This document shows positions 8,857-17,750 of a DNA stretch of 64,000 nucleotides, piece after piece. Every line of letters begins with the position of its first letter. Position 1 is the first letter of the stretch. The position numbers and the translations under genes are program-made. The DNA is from an uncultured Rhodanobacteraceae bacterium (GTDB taxonomy: Bacteria > Pseudomonadota > Gammaproteobacteria > Xanthomonadales > SZUA-5). The notes under the pieces were generated by a model. The model was not told where the DNA came from and made no database searches. It was given only the letters and a program-made list of their open reading frames with translations. Location of the stretch: positions 12,544 through 76,543 of the forward strand of contig CALEZI010000176.1 of NCBI GenBank assembly GCA_937928755.1, given 5' to 3'.

Positions 8857-8870
8857 GGGGGCAGTTGACC

Positions 8871-9974
8871 ATGAAGGAGCTCAGCGGATTCATGCAACTG
8901 ATGGCGCGGCAGAAGGCGTCCGACTGCTTCTTCAGCGCCGGCGCCCCGCCGTCGATCAAGATTGAAGGCAACACGGTGCAGATTGGCGACGTTGCGCTCG
9001 ACGCGGAGCAGGTGCGCGCAATGGCCTATTCGGTCCTCAGCGAAGCGCAGCAAAAGGAATTCGAGGCGACGCTGGAGATGAACCTTGCCGTGGCGCTGCC
9101 CGACGTCGGTCGTTTTCGCGTCAACGTTTACCGTCAGCGCGGGGACGTCGCCATCGCCGTGCGCTACATCACCACGGAGATACCCTCGCTCGAGCAGCTC
9201 AACCTGCCGCAAAAGCTCAAGGAACTGATCATGCTGCCGCGCGGCCTGGTGCTGGTCGTGGGCAGCACCGGATCGGGCAAGTCGACCACTCTGGCGTCGA
9301 TGATCGACTACCGCAACCAGAATCGCACCGGACACATCCTGACCATCGAGGAGCCGATCGAATACCTGCATCGGCACCGTCGGTCGATCGTCGATCAACG
9401 CGAAATCGGACTCGACACGCTGTCGTACGAAAATGCCCTGAAGAACGCCATGCGCGAAGCGCCGGACGTCATCCTGATCGGCGAAATTCGCGACCGCGAG
9501 ACCATGAAACACGCCATCGCCTACGCCGAAACCGGCCACCTTTGCCTGTCGACACTGCACGCCAACAACGCCAATCAGACCCTCGACCGGATCATCAACT
9601 TTTTCCCGGACAGTGCCAGGCACCAGGTGCTGATCGATCTTTCGCTCAATCTGCAGGCCGTGGTGTCGATGCGCCTGGTGCGCGGCGTCGATGGCAAACG
9701 ACTGCCGGCAGTCGAGTTGTTGCTGCGCACCACCTACATCGCCGACCTGATCGAAAAAGGCGAGATCGAGCTGATCAAGGACGCCATGAAGCAGGGCATC
9801 GATCTTGGCATGCTGACCTTCGACGAATCGCTTTTCCGCTTGTACAGCGCGGGCCGCATCAGCCTGGACGAAGCGCTCGACAACGCCGACTCGCGCACCG
9901 ATCTGGCGCTGCGCATCCGCCTCAACCAGCCGGCCGCCGAAGATGGCGGGATGCGCATCGAGGACATGACCTGA
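8871..9974 (+). CDS. pilU: Type IV pilus twitching-motility ATPase PilU
   Basis: The start is set at 8871 (367 aa) because of the SD GAGGGGGCAG 8 bp upstream and the N-terminus MKELSGFMQLMARQKASD, typical of PilT/PilU; the longer open frame from 8757 is not conserved-looking. Walker A GSTGSGKST is at 131-139, the Asp box HILTIEEPIEYLH near 156, and Walker B ILIGEIRD near 203. AETGHLCLSTLHANNANQ followed by RIINFFP favours PilU over PilT (which has FFP with a different His box), as does the extended acidic C-terminus. PilU is a hexameric cytoplasmic ATPase that supports pilus retraction together with PilT. pilT is not adjacent here, unlike its usual arrangement. Confidence 0.92.
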   Translation: MKELSGFMQLMARQKASDCFFSAGAPPSIKIEGNTVQIGDVALDAEQVRAMAYSVLSEAQQKEFEATLEMNLAVALPDVGRFRVNVYRQRGDVAIAVRYITTEIPSLEQLNLPQKLKELIMLPRGLVLVVGSTGSGKSTTLASMIDYRNQNRTGHILTIEEPIEYLHRHRRSIVDQREIGLDTLSYENALKNAMREAPDVILIGEIRDRETMKHAIAYAETGHLCLSTLHANNANQTLDRIINFFPDSARHQVLIDLSLNLQAVVSMRLVRGVDGKRLPAVELLLRTTYIADLIEKGEIELIKDAMKQGIDLGMLTFDESLFRLYSAGRISLDEALDNADSRTDLALRIRLNQPAAEDGGMRIEDMT

Positions 9975-10032
9975 CCGCAACTGACGCCGAAACGTGCGCT
10001 GGCGCGCGTCCGCCGGAGGCTCGACGCTCGTT

Positions 10033-10527
10033 TCAGTCGGCTTCAAAGCCGTCCCGAAACAAACCCTCCGGTCGATCGAGTACACCACCCCAGAAGCCAC
10101 CGACGATGCTGTAGCCGCCGCCACTGGCCGGGTGGAGCGGATCGGCATCGGGCTGCGAGAGCGTCCCCTGCATCGCGAAACTGCCACCGCTGGAGCGCCC
10201 GCCGCCGCCATCGAGGGTAAACGCCAGCAGATGATAGTCGCCGGGACTGGACGTGACAGCCGCGACGGGGAGCTGTGCCGCAACCGGATTTGCCAGCATC
10301 GTCGACACCATGACCGCCGCGCAAAGGGCAAGGTGGACCGTGCGCAGCGATGCCGATCGACCCAACCATCGGGCCAGGACGCGAGCACCGCAGCATGCCG
10401 CGATCGGCCCGAGCAACCGCTGCTTCGAACTGCTCGGCAGGCCGATCTTGCCCAGCGGAGCAACGCGTTGCTCGCTGCACCCCGCTTCCGCCGTTGTCTG
10501 CGGGTGATTCAGTCCGCTCCCGCTCAT
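10033..10527 (-). CDS. Secreted protein with C-terminal FRDGFE motif
   Basis: 164 aa from an ATG that overlaps the upstream gene's stop (ATGA at 10524-10527), so translation is probably coupled. A hydrophobic segment (TVHLALCAAVMVSTML, then a VAA-Q cleavage-like site) lies about 60 residues in, so a later start such as the TTG before GRSASLRTV is possible and would give an ordinary signal peptide. The mature part is Gly/Ser-rich, with LDGGGGRSSGGSF and SGGGYSIVGGFWGG. It ends LFRDGFEAD, almost the same as the end of the metalloprotease at 54480. Function unknown. Confidence 0.7.
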   Translation of the reverse strand: MSGSGLNHPQTTAEAGCSEQRVAPLGKIGLPSSSKQRLLGPIAACCGARVLARWLGRSASLRTVHLALCAAVMVSTMLANPVAAQLPVAAVTSSPGDYHLLAFTLDGGGGRSSGGSFAMQGTLSQPDADPLHPASGGGYSIVGGFWGGVLDRPEGLFRDGFEAD

Positions 10528-12446
10528 TGGCAGTTCCCGCTGCCACAGACGAACAAGCCCAGGTTGCCATCATCCCCGCGGCCGTGGGCGATCAGCGGTC
10601 GGCCATCGCTGCGCAAGCCGATGGCACTGTAAAACCCCGGATTGCCGATGCTGTCCAGACCCACCGCCGCGCCACTGCTGCAGCCGCTGTCGGCGCAATC
10701 GAACAGCCCCACCTGCGGATTGGTCACCTGGCGGTAGCTGATCAGTGCACGGCCGTTGGCACGCAGGGCGATCGACGTAAACGCGCCGACGCTGATTTCG
10801 GGCAAGTCGAGCAACTGGCGAACAACGCCGCTGCTGCAATTGACGTCGCTGCAATCGTACGCAGCCAAGCCGAACCGGTTTGCCGACGGACGCACAGCAT
10901 AGGAAATCAGCGCACGACCATCGGCGCGCAAGACAATTGACGGGAACTGACCCGCCGGGTCGTTGAGCGTGCCGTCCAGCGAAATGGAGTTGCCGCTACT
11001 GCATTCGACATTGTCGCAACGGTACAGACGCAGTTCGCCGGGGGTGATATTGGAGTAGGCGATCAGCGCGCGACCGTCGGACCGCACGGCGAGCGCCGAG
11101 TTTGCACCGCTGTTGCCGGAACTGTCGAGCACGACGCTGACACCGCTGCTGCACTGGGGATTGGCGCAGTTGTAGAGCTTGAGACCGAGGACGTTCTGAT
11201 CTCGATAGCTGATCAGCGGACGCCCATCCGGACGCAGAGCCAGTCTGGGTTCACGCCCGACAGCACCGGTCGCGTCCAACGCGCTGCCGATGCCAAAGGC
11301 ACAAGCGGCGTCGGCGCAGTCATAGAGACGCAGGTCGTCGGCGATGGGATCATGGTGAGCGATCAGCGGACGCCCATCGACTCGCAGGACGATCGACGGC
11401 GCGCTGCCGCCGGGCTCGAGGTTGCGCACCGTTCCGGTCGAGCAGGACGGGTTTTCGCAGCGGTACAACGCCAGTTGCGTGCCGCCATTGCGGAATGCAA
11501 CCAGCGCGCGATCATTGGCGGTAACCGCAAGCGCGACTCCCAATTGCGCTTGCGCACCGGATGCGGTCAACGCGCGCAGGCGATTGATGTCGATGGCCAG
11601 AGGCTCGCAGACGACGCTGCCGTCGACATTGATCGCCCGCAGGTACTCGCCCTCGTTGCAGCCGGCGGCGATTCTGGCCTGTACCTGGGTCACGTCGATC
11701 TGCGTCAGGCCGACGCCGCCGGGCGTCAATCCGACCGTCGCAATGCCGTTGTTGAAACTGCTGCTGATTCCTGGCCCGGGGGTGATCGCGGCGACATTCT
11801 GCTGGCAGGCGACCGTGCCGTTGGCGTTGATCTGGCGCAGCGAGGTGTTGTTGCCGCAGAAGCTGCTCACCCGCGCCTGGATCTGGTCGGTATCCACTGC
11901 GAGCGTGCCGCTGCCGGTGATCATTCCGCCCGACAATCCACTGCCGGCGGTGATCGACACCACCCCGCTGTCGTCAACGCCATCGGCGAATCCTTGCGGA
12001 ATGCCGGTCAAGCCCGACCATGGAGCACTGGCGGCGCTTGCGGACAGATCGGCCACCTTGGCACGCAAGGCTTCGGGTGCGGGTCGAATCAACTGGCGCG
12101 GCGAAAGTATCGTGTATTCACCGGCAGCGGCGCCCGGTCGCACACGCAGTTCCAGGTGACGCTGCTGGCCGCTGAAGGTCGCGCTGCCGAAGTCCAGCTC
12201 GACGCTGAACACGCCGGAGTCCACCGGGATGTCGTCCAGATCCGGCGCACACGCCAGTGGCGATGGATCGACAGCGGTTTCGAACAGGCAGAACTGGAAA
12301 TCGTACAACCCGTTCGCCAGTCCGCCTGCGTCACGCAGTTGTCCTTGCCAGGTAAAGGCGCTGCCGAGCGGCGCAGCTGCGAGTTGGCCGCCCAGCATCA
12401 GAACCAGCGTTAACCATGCCCAGCGGGGGCGAGTGCCAGATCTCAT
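10524..12446 (-). CDS. Secreted repeat protein, about 640 aa
   Basis: Start chosen at 12446 because of the upstream SD (AGGAGCAGG) and a clear signal peptide (RWAWLTLVLMLGGQLAAA); the frame is open to 12785 but that stretch is not protein-like. Residues about 25-130 resemble the N-terminal beta domain found in bacterial tail-fibre-like surface proteins (TWQGQLRDAGG, YDFQFCLFE, LSPRQLIRPAPEAL). A Gly/Ser linker follows. The C-terminal half holds about six repeats of 55-60 residues, each with a DGRPLIS/RALISY core and a paired-cysteine LYDCADAACSSG-like turn, presumably a disulfide-stabilised beta-propeller or solenoid. No catalytic motif seen. Downstream of a lipoprotein gene (13 bp) and coupled to the 164-aa gene. 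Confidence 0.82.
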   Translation of the reverse strand: MRSGTRPRWAWLTLVLMLGGQLAAAPLGSAFTWQGQLRDAGGLANGLYDFQFCLFETAVDPSPLACAPDLDDIPVDSGVFSVELDFGSATFSGQQRHLELRVRPGAAAGEYTILSPRQLIRPAPEALRAKVADLSASAASAPWSGLTGIPQGFADGVDDSGVVSITAGSGLSGGMITGSGTLAVDTDQIQARVSSFCGNNTSLRQINANGTVACQQNVAAITPGPGISSSFNNGIATVGLTPGGVGLTQIDVTQVQARIAAGCNEGEYLRAINVDGSVVCEPLAIDINRLRALTASGAQAQLGVALAVTANDRALVAFRNGGTQLALYRCENPSCSTGTVRNLEPGGSAPSIVLRVDGRPLIAHHDPIADDLRLYDCADAACAFGIGSALDATGAVGREPRLALRPDGRPLISYRDQNVLGLKLYNCANPQCSSGVSVVLDSSGNSGANSALAVRSDGRALIAYSNITPGELRLYRCDNVECSSGNSISLDGTLNDPAGQFPSIVLRADGRALISYAVRPSANRFGLAAYDCSDVNCSSGVVRQLLDLPEISVGAFTSIALRANGRALISYRQVTNPQVGLFDCADSGCSSGAAVGLDSIGNPGFYSAIGLRSDGRPLIAHGRGDDGNLGLFVCGSGNCQ

Positions 12447-12459
12447 CGAAGTCCTGCTC

Positions 12460-12864
12460 CTACAGCGCGCAGCCAAAGGTCTGCAGCGACTGCCGCGAGG
12501 TCTCGCGAGCCTGATTGCAGGCCTGCGGCAAGGCATCACGAGTAGTCTTGTTCGCCGCCAGGTCCTTCCATGCCTGTTTCCATTGCGCGAGCCCGGCCTG
12601 CATCGGATCGCGCGCCTGGGCCGGGACCGAGTCGACCAGACATTGTTCGTAGGCGGCCAGGAACTGGTCGCATTCGGCGACGCCGGTGGGGCCTTCGACG
12701 GCGGCACTGTCGACCGACGCGGGCGTCGTTGGGGTCGCTTCGGTCGCGGTGTCCGTAGCCGCAGCAGGCGTGCCGGGTTGGGCACTGGTGGGCGGTTCGG
12801 ACGACGAACAAGCGCTCAGCGCAAGGGTCAAGGCGAGGGCAAGCGAAATGCGGGACAGGGGCAT
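12460..12864 (-). CDS. Small lipoprotein
   Basis: 134 aa with a lipoprotein signal peptide: a hydrophobic segment and the lipobox LSAC at 16-19. A Pro/Thr/Ala-rich linker (about 20-60) leads to a compact helical domain containing four cysteines (ECDQF, EQCLVD, QACNQ, FGCAL) likely to form two disulfides. First gene of the group 12864 to 10033. Residue after the lipid cysteine is Ser, which favours outer-membrane targeting. Function unknown. Confidence 0.8.
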   Translation of the reverse strand: MPLSRISLALALTLALSACSSSEPPTSAQPGTPAAATDTATEATPTTPASVDSAAVEGPTGVAECDQFLAAYEQCLVDSVPAQARDPMQAGLAQWKQAWKDLAANKTTRDALPQACNQARETSRQSLQTFGCAL

Positions 12865-13113
12865 CGAGATTCTCCGTTAGGCGCGGCAACAAGAGCGAAC
12901 ACGCTCGTCGGACAATCAAAACGACCACCTTGGAAAAAACGCACGACATGAATGACGCCTGCAGCAAGCGACCGTCAGCTGTTACTCGGCGCTGCAGCGC
13001 ACGAGCGCACCAACGCACGGCGATGGGCACGCCTGCTCCGCTGCTGTCGACAACGCGACGTTCGATGCTTCAACCCTGGCGCAAACGCATTCGCACCTGA
13101 GGCGGCCAGGGGA

Positions 13114-13998
13114 TCACCTGGACGGCCAGCGCAGCGCGCCATCGATGATCGTGTGGGTGCGCCCGCCGACCCACACCTGTTGGGCGGATGCGTCGAACTC
13201 GATATCGATCACCGCGTCGTGTCCGATCTCGCGACCCTGGCTGACGCGATAGCCACGGGCCAGCAAGCCGCCGGGTTCAGATTGCGCGATGTAGGCTCCA
13301 ATGAGGCCATTGGCGGCACCCGATGCCGGGTCTTCGATGATCCCGACGCCGGCCGGGAATGCGCGCACGACCAACTGGTAATCCGCGCTTTCGCTGCGGG
13401 CAAAAACGCACAATCCCATGCTGTCGCTGGCCTGGGCCAGTTCGGCGATGCGTGCGTGGTCAGGGTGCCAGTCGCGCAGGATCTGCTCGCTGGCGAGTTC
13501 CGCCATCCACCAGCGCCGCCCTCCTTCCACCAACGCCGGAGACAACTGCCCGGGTGCAACCCCGTCCAGCACCGCTTCGAGCCGAAGCTGAGCCTCGCCA
13601 CCCCGGACCATGATCCGCGCGGATGGCGCTTGCACAAACAAGCTTCGACGATCGCCTTCGCCGCTGCACTTGATCGGCAATAGTCCCGCCTTGCATTCCT
13701 GCACAAGTCCATCGACGCCCAGTGTCACCAGACCCGCCTCGATCGCAGCATGCGCACTGCCTATGGTCGGGTGACCGGCGAATGCAATCTCGCGCGAGGG
13801 CGTGAAGATCCGCACGCGGTAGCTGGCCGACGGGTCGGTTGCCGGCAGCACGAAAGTGGTCTCCACCAGGTCAGTCCATGCAGCAAACTCCTGCATCGCC
13901 GAATCCGACCAGTGCCCGGCCCCGATCACGACGCCAAGCGGATTGCCGCCACCGGGGTGCTCGGCGAACACATCCAGTTGCAGATAGCGCTCAGACAT
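13114..13998 (-). CDS. PhzF-family isomerase-like protein
   Basis: 294 aa, the usual length. The N-terminus LQLDVFAEHPGGGNPLGVV is the PhzF signature, and the catalytic glutamate lies in DLVETTFV (E46). IAFAGHPTIGSAHA near 72-85 marks the first domain's active-site loop, and DPASGAANGLIGAYI near 225 the matching loop of the second domain. Family members are cofactor-free isomerases (diaminopimelate-epimerase fold). No phenazine genes are nearby, so this is one of the many PhzF homologues of unknown substrate. Isolated, minus strand. Confidence 0.93.
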   Translation of the reverse strand: MSERYLQLDVFAEHPGGGNPLGVVIGAGHWSDSAMQEFAAWTDLVETTFVLPATDPSASYRVRIFTPSREIAFAGHPTIGSAHAAIEAGLVTLGVDGLVQECKAGLLPIKCSGEGDRRSLFVQAPSARIMVRGGEAQLRLEAVLDGVAPGQLSPALVEGGRRWWMAELASEQILRDWHPDHARIAELAQASDSMGLCVFARSESADYQLVVRAFPAGVGIIEDPASGAANGLIGAYIAQSEPGGLLARGYRVSQGREIGHDAVIDIEFDASAQQVWVGGRTHTIIDGALRWPSR

Positions 13999-14139
13999 CT
14001 CGACTCCGACTGGTGTTGGTCTTCGCCGTCATCATGCCCGATTTCCCGGGCCCGGCCTGACCTCGGGCGATGACGGGCAGATTTCGTGATCCGCAACCTG
14101 CTCACCGCGATCCGCAATCCGAAAAGGCGCAGCGCAGAC

Positions 14140-14170
14140 TTGACAGGCACTCGGGCACGAATCTATTCTG
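14140..14170 (+). promoter_or_regulatory. Sigma-70-type promoter for the tRNA-Ala/tRNA-Glu pair
   Basis: A consensus -35 TTGACA at 14140-14145 is followed by TATTCT at 14165-14170. The spacer is 19 nt, somewhat long. Transcription would start around 14177, just before the tRNA-Ala at 14186. Confidence 0.6.
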
Positions 14171-14185
14171 TTCAGCTCAGTCGTG

Positions 14186-14261
<76 letters not shown>

Positions 14262-14270
14262 ATTTCCAAG

Positions 14271-14345
14271 TCCCCATCGTCTAGAGGCCTAGGACACCGC
14301 CCTTTCACGGCAGTAACCGGGGTTCGAATCCCCGTGGGGACGCCA
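14271..14345 (+). tRNA. tRNA-Glu (anticodon TTC)
   Basis: 75 nt with encoded CCA. The acceptor stem is GTCCCCA/TGGGGAC, the anticodon loop CTTTCAC gives anticodon TTC, and the T-loop is TTCGAAT. Co-transcribed with tRNA-Ala and followed by a strong terminator. Confidence 0.97.
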
Positions 14346-14362
14346 TATAAAACAAGCACTTA

Positions 14363-14392
14363 GGGCTGCCGCAAGGCGGCCCTTTTCTTTTG
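14363..14392 (+). terminator. Rho-independent terminator of the tRNA pair
   Basis: GGGCTGCC-GCAA-GGCGGCCC forms an 8-bp stem (one G-U) closed by a GCAA tetraloop and is followed by TTTTCTTTTG. It starts 17 bp after the tRNA-Glu CCA. Confidence 0.92.
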
Positions 14393-14520
14393 TGGGTAAC
14401 AAGTGGGCAATATCCGCTGTCGACAGCAGCGCAGCGCGGACGCCTTTCGCATATGCAACAAGCGCTTGGGCCATCCGAAGGGGTGACCCTTCTTTGCGGG
14501 GCTTCATGCGGTTCGACCAG

Positions 14521-16287
14521 TCATCGGTTGTCGACGCAACGGTTCTGTTCCAGTCGCGACCATTTCAGCTTGACTTGTCTGTCGCCGGCTGCGACCTGAT
14601 CGGTCACATCGACAAACTGGGAGCGCTCGATGTCGTAACTGAGCACCCGGTCCCCTGATGCCGGACGCAGAATGGCGCCCGAATGCGGGTAGCTCATGAA
14701 GTGGATTTCAACCGTAGCAAAGGCTTGCGGTTTGATCGGCACGCCGTCAGAGCAGGTGCGCAGCAACGGCCCGGTTTGCGGAAGCTCGGCAGGCGACCCT
14801 GCGGGAGCCGCCCGCAATACGTGATACCAGGGGGTGGACTCGGTCGAGATCATGCATCGCCCCAGTTGCAAAGCCACCTTGCTGCTCACCGATGCCTTGA
14901 CCGCCGTATCGGAAAAAAACCAGAATGTCGGCGCGAAATCCTGCGTTCCGAGAAGATAAAAGCGGCACGCTTCCCGGTTCTCCGGATTCTCGGGCACGCG
15001 CATTGAAATGGCCTCAGCTGCGGCCCGTGCAACCACGGCGTTATTGCCGCCGGACAGTTGCACCCAGCGAATTCCCTGTTCCCGACTGCGGTCGCCATGG
15101 AACCACAGGAGCAGCATGACTGCCATTGCCGCCGTCATGCGTGCGACGCCACCCGTGCGACCTGTCGCAATATTGCGCAAACGAGCCCAATCGATGGCCA
15201 TACTGACGCTGCCGGCCAGCATCATCAGCGCGCCAATCAGCCCGAAATAGAAAAAGCGTGCCGCCAGATAATGATCGCTGTCGAATTCGTTCGCATCGTG
15301 TTTTGCCAGAATCGAGTTTGACACCGACGGAAACTGGATGACGATGGTCGTCGCCACGATCACCAGACCCAACAGGAAAACAACCGCGCCAGACTGCTTG
15401 CGCAAGACATCCGTTCCCCGCGAGAGGGTCAACCGAAGCAGCGCGGCGCAGAACAGCAGAACGGCTACAAAAAGCAGCGCCAAGGCAACGGTGCTGCCGG
15501 CCTCGGGCGTACGCAGGAGAAACTCAGGTGCGCGCACCAACCAGACTCGAACGCCCTGCACCAGAGCATGCGCAGCACCTTCCTGCAACAACAAGCTGTC
15601 TGCGCCGGTAGTCAAGGCCTGCCTGACCAGCAGGTACATCGCAGCGACAAATCCGCTGATCCACAGCGGCCAGTAGCGGACACGCGGATCGCCGCTGCTC
15701 AACGCCAGGACAAGGATGACCAACGGCGTGATCAGCCCGGTTTCCTTTGAGGTCACCGCAACCAGGGTCCCACACGCAACCAACATCAATGCACGCCGGT
15801 CAGCGCTACCCTTGAACCAGCGCAAGGCCCCGAGCAGCGCCAAAAACATGCCCAGCGATGCCAACAGATCGAAACGGTTCGACAGCCAGCCCGCCGTCAT
15901 TGTGCTCACCGGGTGAGTACAAAACAGGAGTGCGACGATCAGGCTTGGCCAGCGCGGCAGCCCTGCCTTGATGAGCACCGCAAGAAAAAGCGTCGCCGCT
16001 GCGACCAGCAATAACCAATTCGCGACAAACTGGGTTTGCATCCCGGGATCGATGGCACCGATCAGCCACCATAACAACATGCCGGCAGGTCGGTAGAACA
16101 GCCCACCCGGAAAATGCGTCTCGCTGAAGTAAAGGACGGGATTGTCTGTGTACCGAGCGATGGTGATGAACGCGTAGTCGTCGAGGAAATAATACCCTTC
16201 GAAAAACGGCCAATAGACAAACAACGTCCAGGCGGCAATGGCGCCCGTCGCGAGGACCCAGAAACCGGGATGCCGCCGGTTCGTCAT
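14521..16287 (-). CDS. Multi-spanning membrane protein, possible GT-C-type glycosyltransferase
   Basis: 588 aa. About ten hydrophobic helices occupy residues 10-430, followed by a soluble, presumably periplasmic, domain of about 160 residues. The first extracytoplasmic loop has FLDDYAFI (near 33), an acidic pair of the type used by GT-C glycosyltransferases such as the ArnT/PMT group, and the next loop has SETHFPGGLFYRPAGMLLWW, similar to the region after that acidic pair in uncharacterised GT-C-like proteins. A role in lipid-linked sugar transfer to protein or polysaccharide is plausible but inferred. No partner glycan genes are adjacent. Confidence 0.75.
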   Translation of the reverse strand: MTNRRHPGFWVLATGAIAAWTLFVYWPFFEGYYFLDDYAFITIARYTDNPVLYFSETHFPGGLFYRPAGMLLWWLIGAIDPGMQTQFVANWLLLVAAATLFLAVLIKAGLPRWPSLIVALLFCTHPVSTMTAGWLSNRFDLLASLGMFLALLGALRWFKGSADRRALMLVACGTLVAVTSKETGLITPLVILVLALSSGDPRVRYWPLWISGFVAAMYLLVRQALTTGADSLLLQEGAAHALVQGVRVWLVRAPEFLLRTPEAGSTVALALLFVAVLLFCAALLRLTLSRGTDVLRKQSGAVVFLLGLVIVATTIVIQFPSVSNSILAKHDANEFDSDHYLAARFFYFGLIGALMMLAGSVSMAIDWARLRNIATGRTGGVARMTAAMAVMLLLWFHGDRSREQGIRWVQLSGGNNAVVARAAAEAISMRVPENPENREACRFYLLGTQDFAPTFWFFSDTAVKASVSSKVALQLGRCMISTESTPWYHVLRAAPAGSPAELPQTGPLLRTCSDGVPIKPQAFATVEIHFMSYPHSGAILRPASGDRVLSYDIERSQFVDVTDQVAAGDRQVKLKWSRLEQNRCVDNR

Positions 16288-16731
16288 CGTTTTTGCCCAA
16301 GTGGCAAGTCACGCCAATCGCAATTCGAGAACTGCGCTGTTCGCGGATCAGTTTTCAGCATGGCGGATTGGGCGGGAACCTGCGCGATGGACCTCGCTGC
16401 CAGCACGACAGTTGCGGCCCGGAACGGGTGTTTCGGCAGCAAGATCTGAAATAGAAGGTGTCTTGCCTCTGGTTCGACATCCTCCCTTGGACCCAACCGG
16501 GGCGGACCCGCCGGATCGCGACACCAGGGCGCTTCCGCAGTGCTGGAGACGCAGATCCGTCGATCGCGGCGAACGTTGCCGCGCAACCATCAGCGCACTT
16601 CTGGTCCGTTCGTCCGAAATTTCGCGCTTCTGTCGAGACGTGCATCACAACATTGAACAATTAGGTGGATCGATCTAGCGATTGTGGTTCATTCTCCGTT
16701 CACGCACCACATCTCGTGACAGGGGAACTCC
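16288..16731. other. Intergenic region, 444 bp, no gene seen
   Basis: This lies between divergently transcribed genes and should hold both promoters. Short open frames are present but none has a convincing start site, composition or motif. No repeat family of this window occurs here. Confidence 0.6.
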
Positions 16732-17541
16732 ATGACGCCCGTACGCGCCACGTTAATTGCCGCCATCCTCAGTGCCAGCGTCAACCTTCCGGCATCGGCC
16801 ACCACCATCTTTCCGGTCGAGTCGACGGATCAGTTGATTCATGCAATCGAGATTGCGAACCAGACGCCAGAGGCGGACATCATTTCGATGGAGCGCGCGC
16901 TGTATGTGTTGGACAGCGTACAGTCGGAGAGCCAGAAGGCTGCGCTGCCGGCGATCAGCTCGCCGATCGTGATTCGCGGCAACGGTGCCGAGTTGCGGCG
17001 GTACTCCACGCAGGATTTCCGCCTGTTCCACGTGACCGAGAAGGGGCATCTGCGACTGGAGCACGTGGTGTTGGCCGAAGGGTCGATCGGTGCGATCCGC
17101 AACCACGGCGTGACCGAGCTGCGCCGAGTGGCGCTGGTCGACAGCACGGCGCGAGGTGCCTCGGCCATTGTCGAGAACTATGGCGAAATGCGATTGACCG
17201 ACTGCGAGGTGAGCTTCAACACGGTCGCCGGCGCGTCGCGCGATGCCGGCACCATCGTCAACTGGGGCAAGCTTTGGCTGACCTCCACCACCTTCCAGGG
17301 CAATCAGCTTTCACGGCGTTATGAGGGCGTCGCGCTGGCCTCGTCTGTACTCAACTACGGCACGGCCGACATCGACGATGTGGTCATTGCCGAAAACATT
17401 GCTGGCGAAGTTGGCGTGATCGAGGGCGCACCGCAGGCCCCGCTGGTCAATCTCGGCAACGGCAGCCTGGAACTGCGACTGGTGCGTGAACACGACAACC
17501 TGCCGGGCGCGGCGTTGGTCGCCCGCTCGCTGCTGCCCTGA
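16732..17541 (+). CDS. Secreted right-handed beta-helix-like protein
   Basis: 269 aa with a Sec signal peptide (ATLIAAILSASVNLPASA-TT) and a good SD (AGGGGAAC, 8 bp before ATG). The mature protein has the rhythm of a parallel beta-helix: I-V-I-R-G-N-G-A-E-L, then strings of short beta-strands with Asn/Gly turns (IRNHGVTELRRV, IVENYGEMRLTDCEVSFN, IVNWGKLWLTSTTFQGN, VLNYGTADIDDVVIAEN). This pattern is that of CSLREA/right-handed-helix surface proteins. No pectate-lyase catalytic residues are recognisable. Function unknown. Confidence 0.8.
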   Translation: MTPVRATLIAAILSASVNLPASATTIFPVESTDQLIHAIEIANQTPEADIISMERALYVLDSVQSESQKAALPAISSPIVIRGNGAELRRYSTQDFRLFHVTEKGHLRLEHVVLAEGSIGAIRNHGVTELRRVALVDSTARGASAIVENYGEMRLTDCEVSFNTVAGASRDAGTIVNWGKLWLTSTTFQGNQLSRRYEGVALASSVLNYGTADIDDVVIAENIAGEVGVIEGAPQAPLVNLGNGSLELRLVREHDNLPGAALVARSLLP

Positions 17542-17624
17542 CCGCGGCGCGCTGCAGTCGCGGTCTCGCTCTCGCATGCGCAACGCTGTCGAGCAGCAGC
17601 GGGCGACGGCGCAGGGATGAAGTT

Positions 17625-17653
17625 CGAGCCGCCGGGCGATTCCGGCGGCCTCG
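17625..17653. terminator. GC-rich hairpin after the beta-helix gene
   Basis: CCGCCGG and CCGGCGG pair around GCGATT and are extended by CGAG/CTCG with one bulge. It lies 84 bp after the stop codon and has no T-tract, so termination is possible but not shown. Confidence 0.4.
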
Positions 17654-17750
17654 GTTCGACCAGAACTGACAGCAACGATTCCCGGCGATAACATGCGGCC
17701 CACCGGCGCCTCACAGCGCCAGCCATCGGTCGCGGACCCAGCAGCAACTC

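Noticed and set aside
8757..8870. N-terminal extension of PilU from the ATG at 8757
   Set aside because: It contains the 15-bp duplication in translated form and is not PilU-like; the SD at 8855 supports the start at 8871.
16288..16731. Small open frames in the gap before the beta-helix gene
   Set aside because: None has an SD, signal sequence or recognisable motif.
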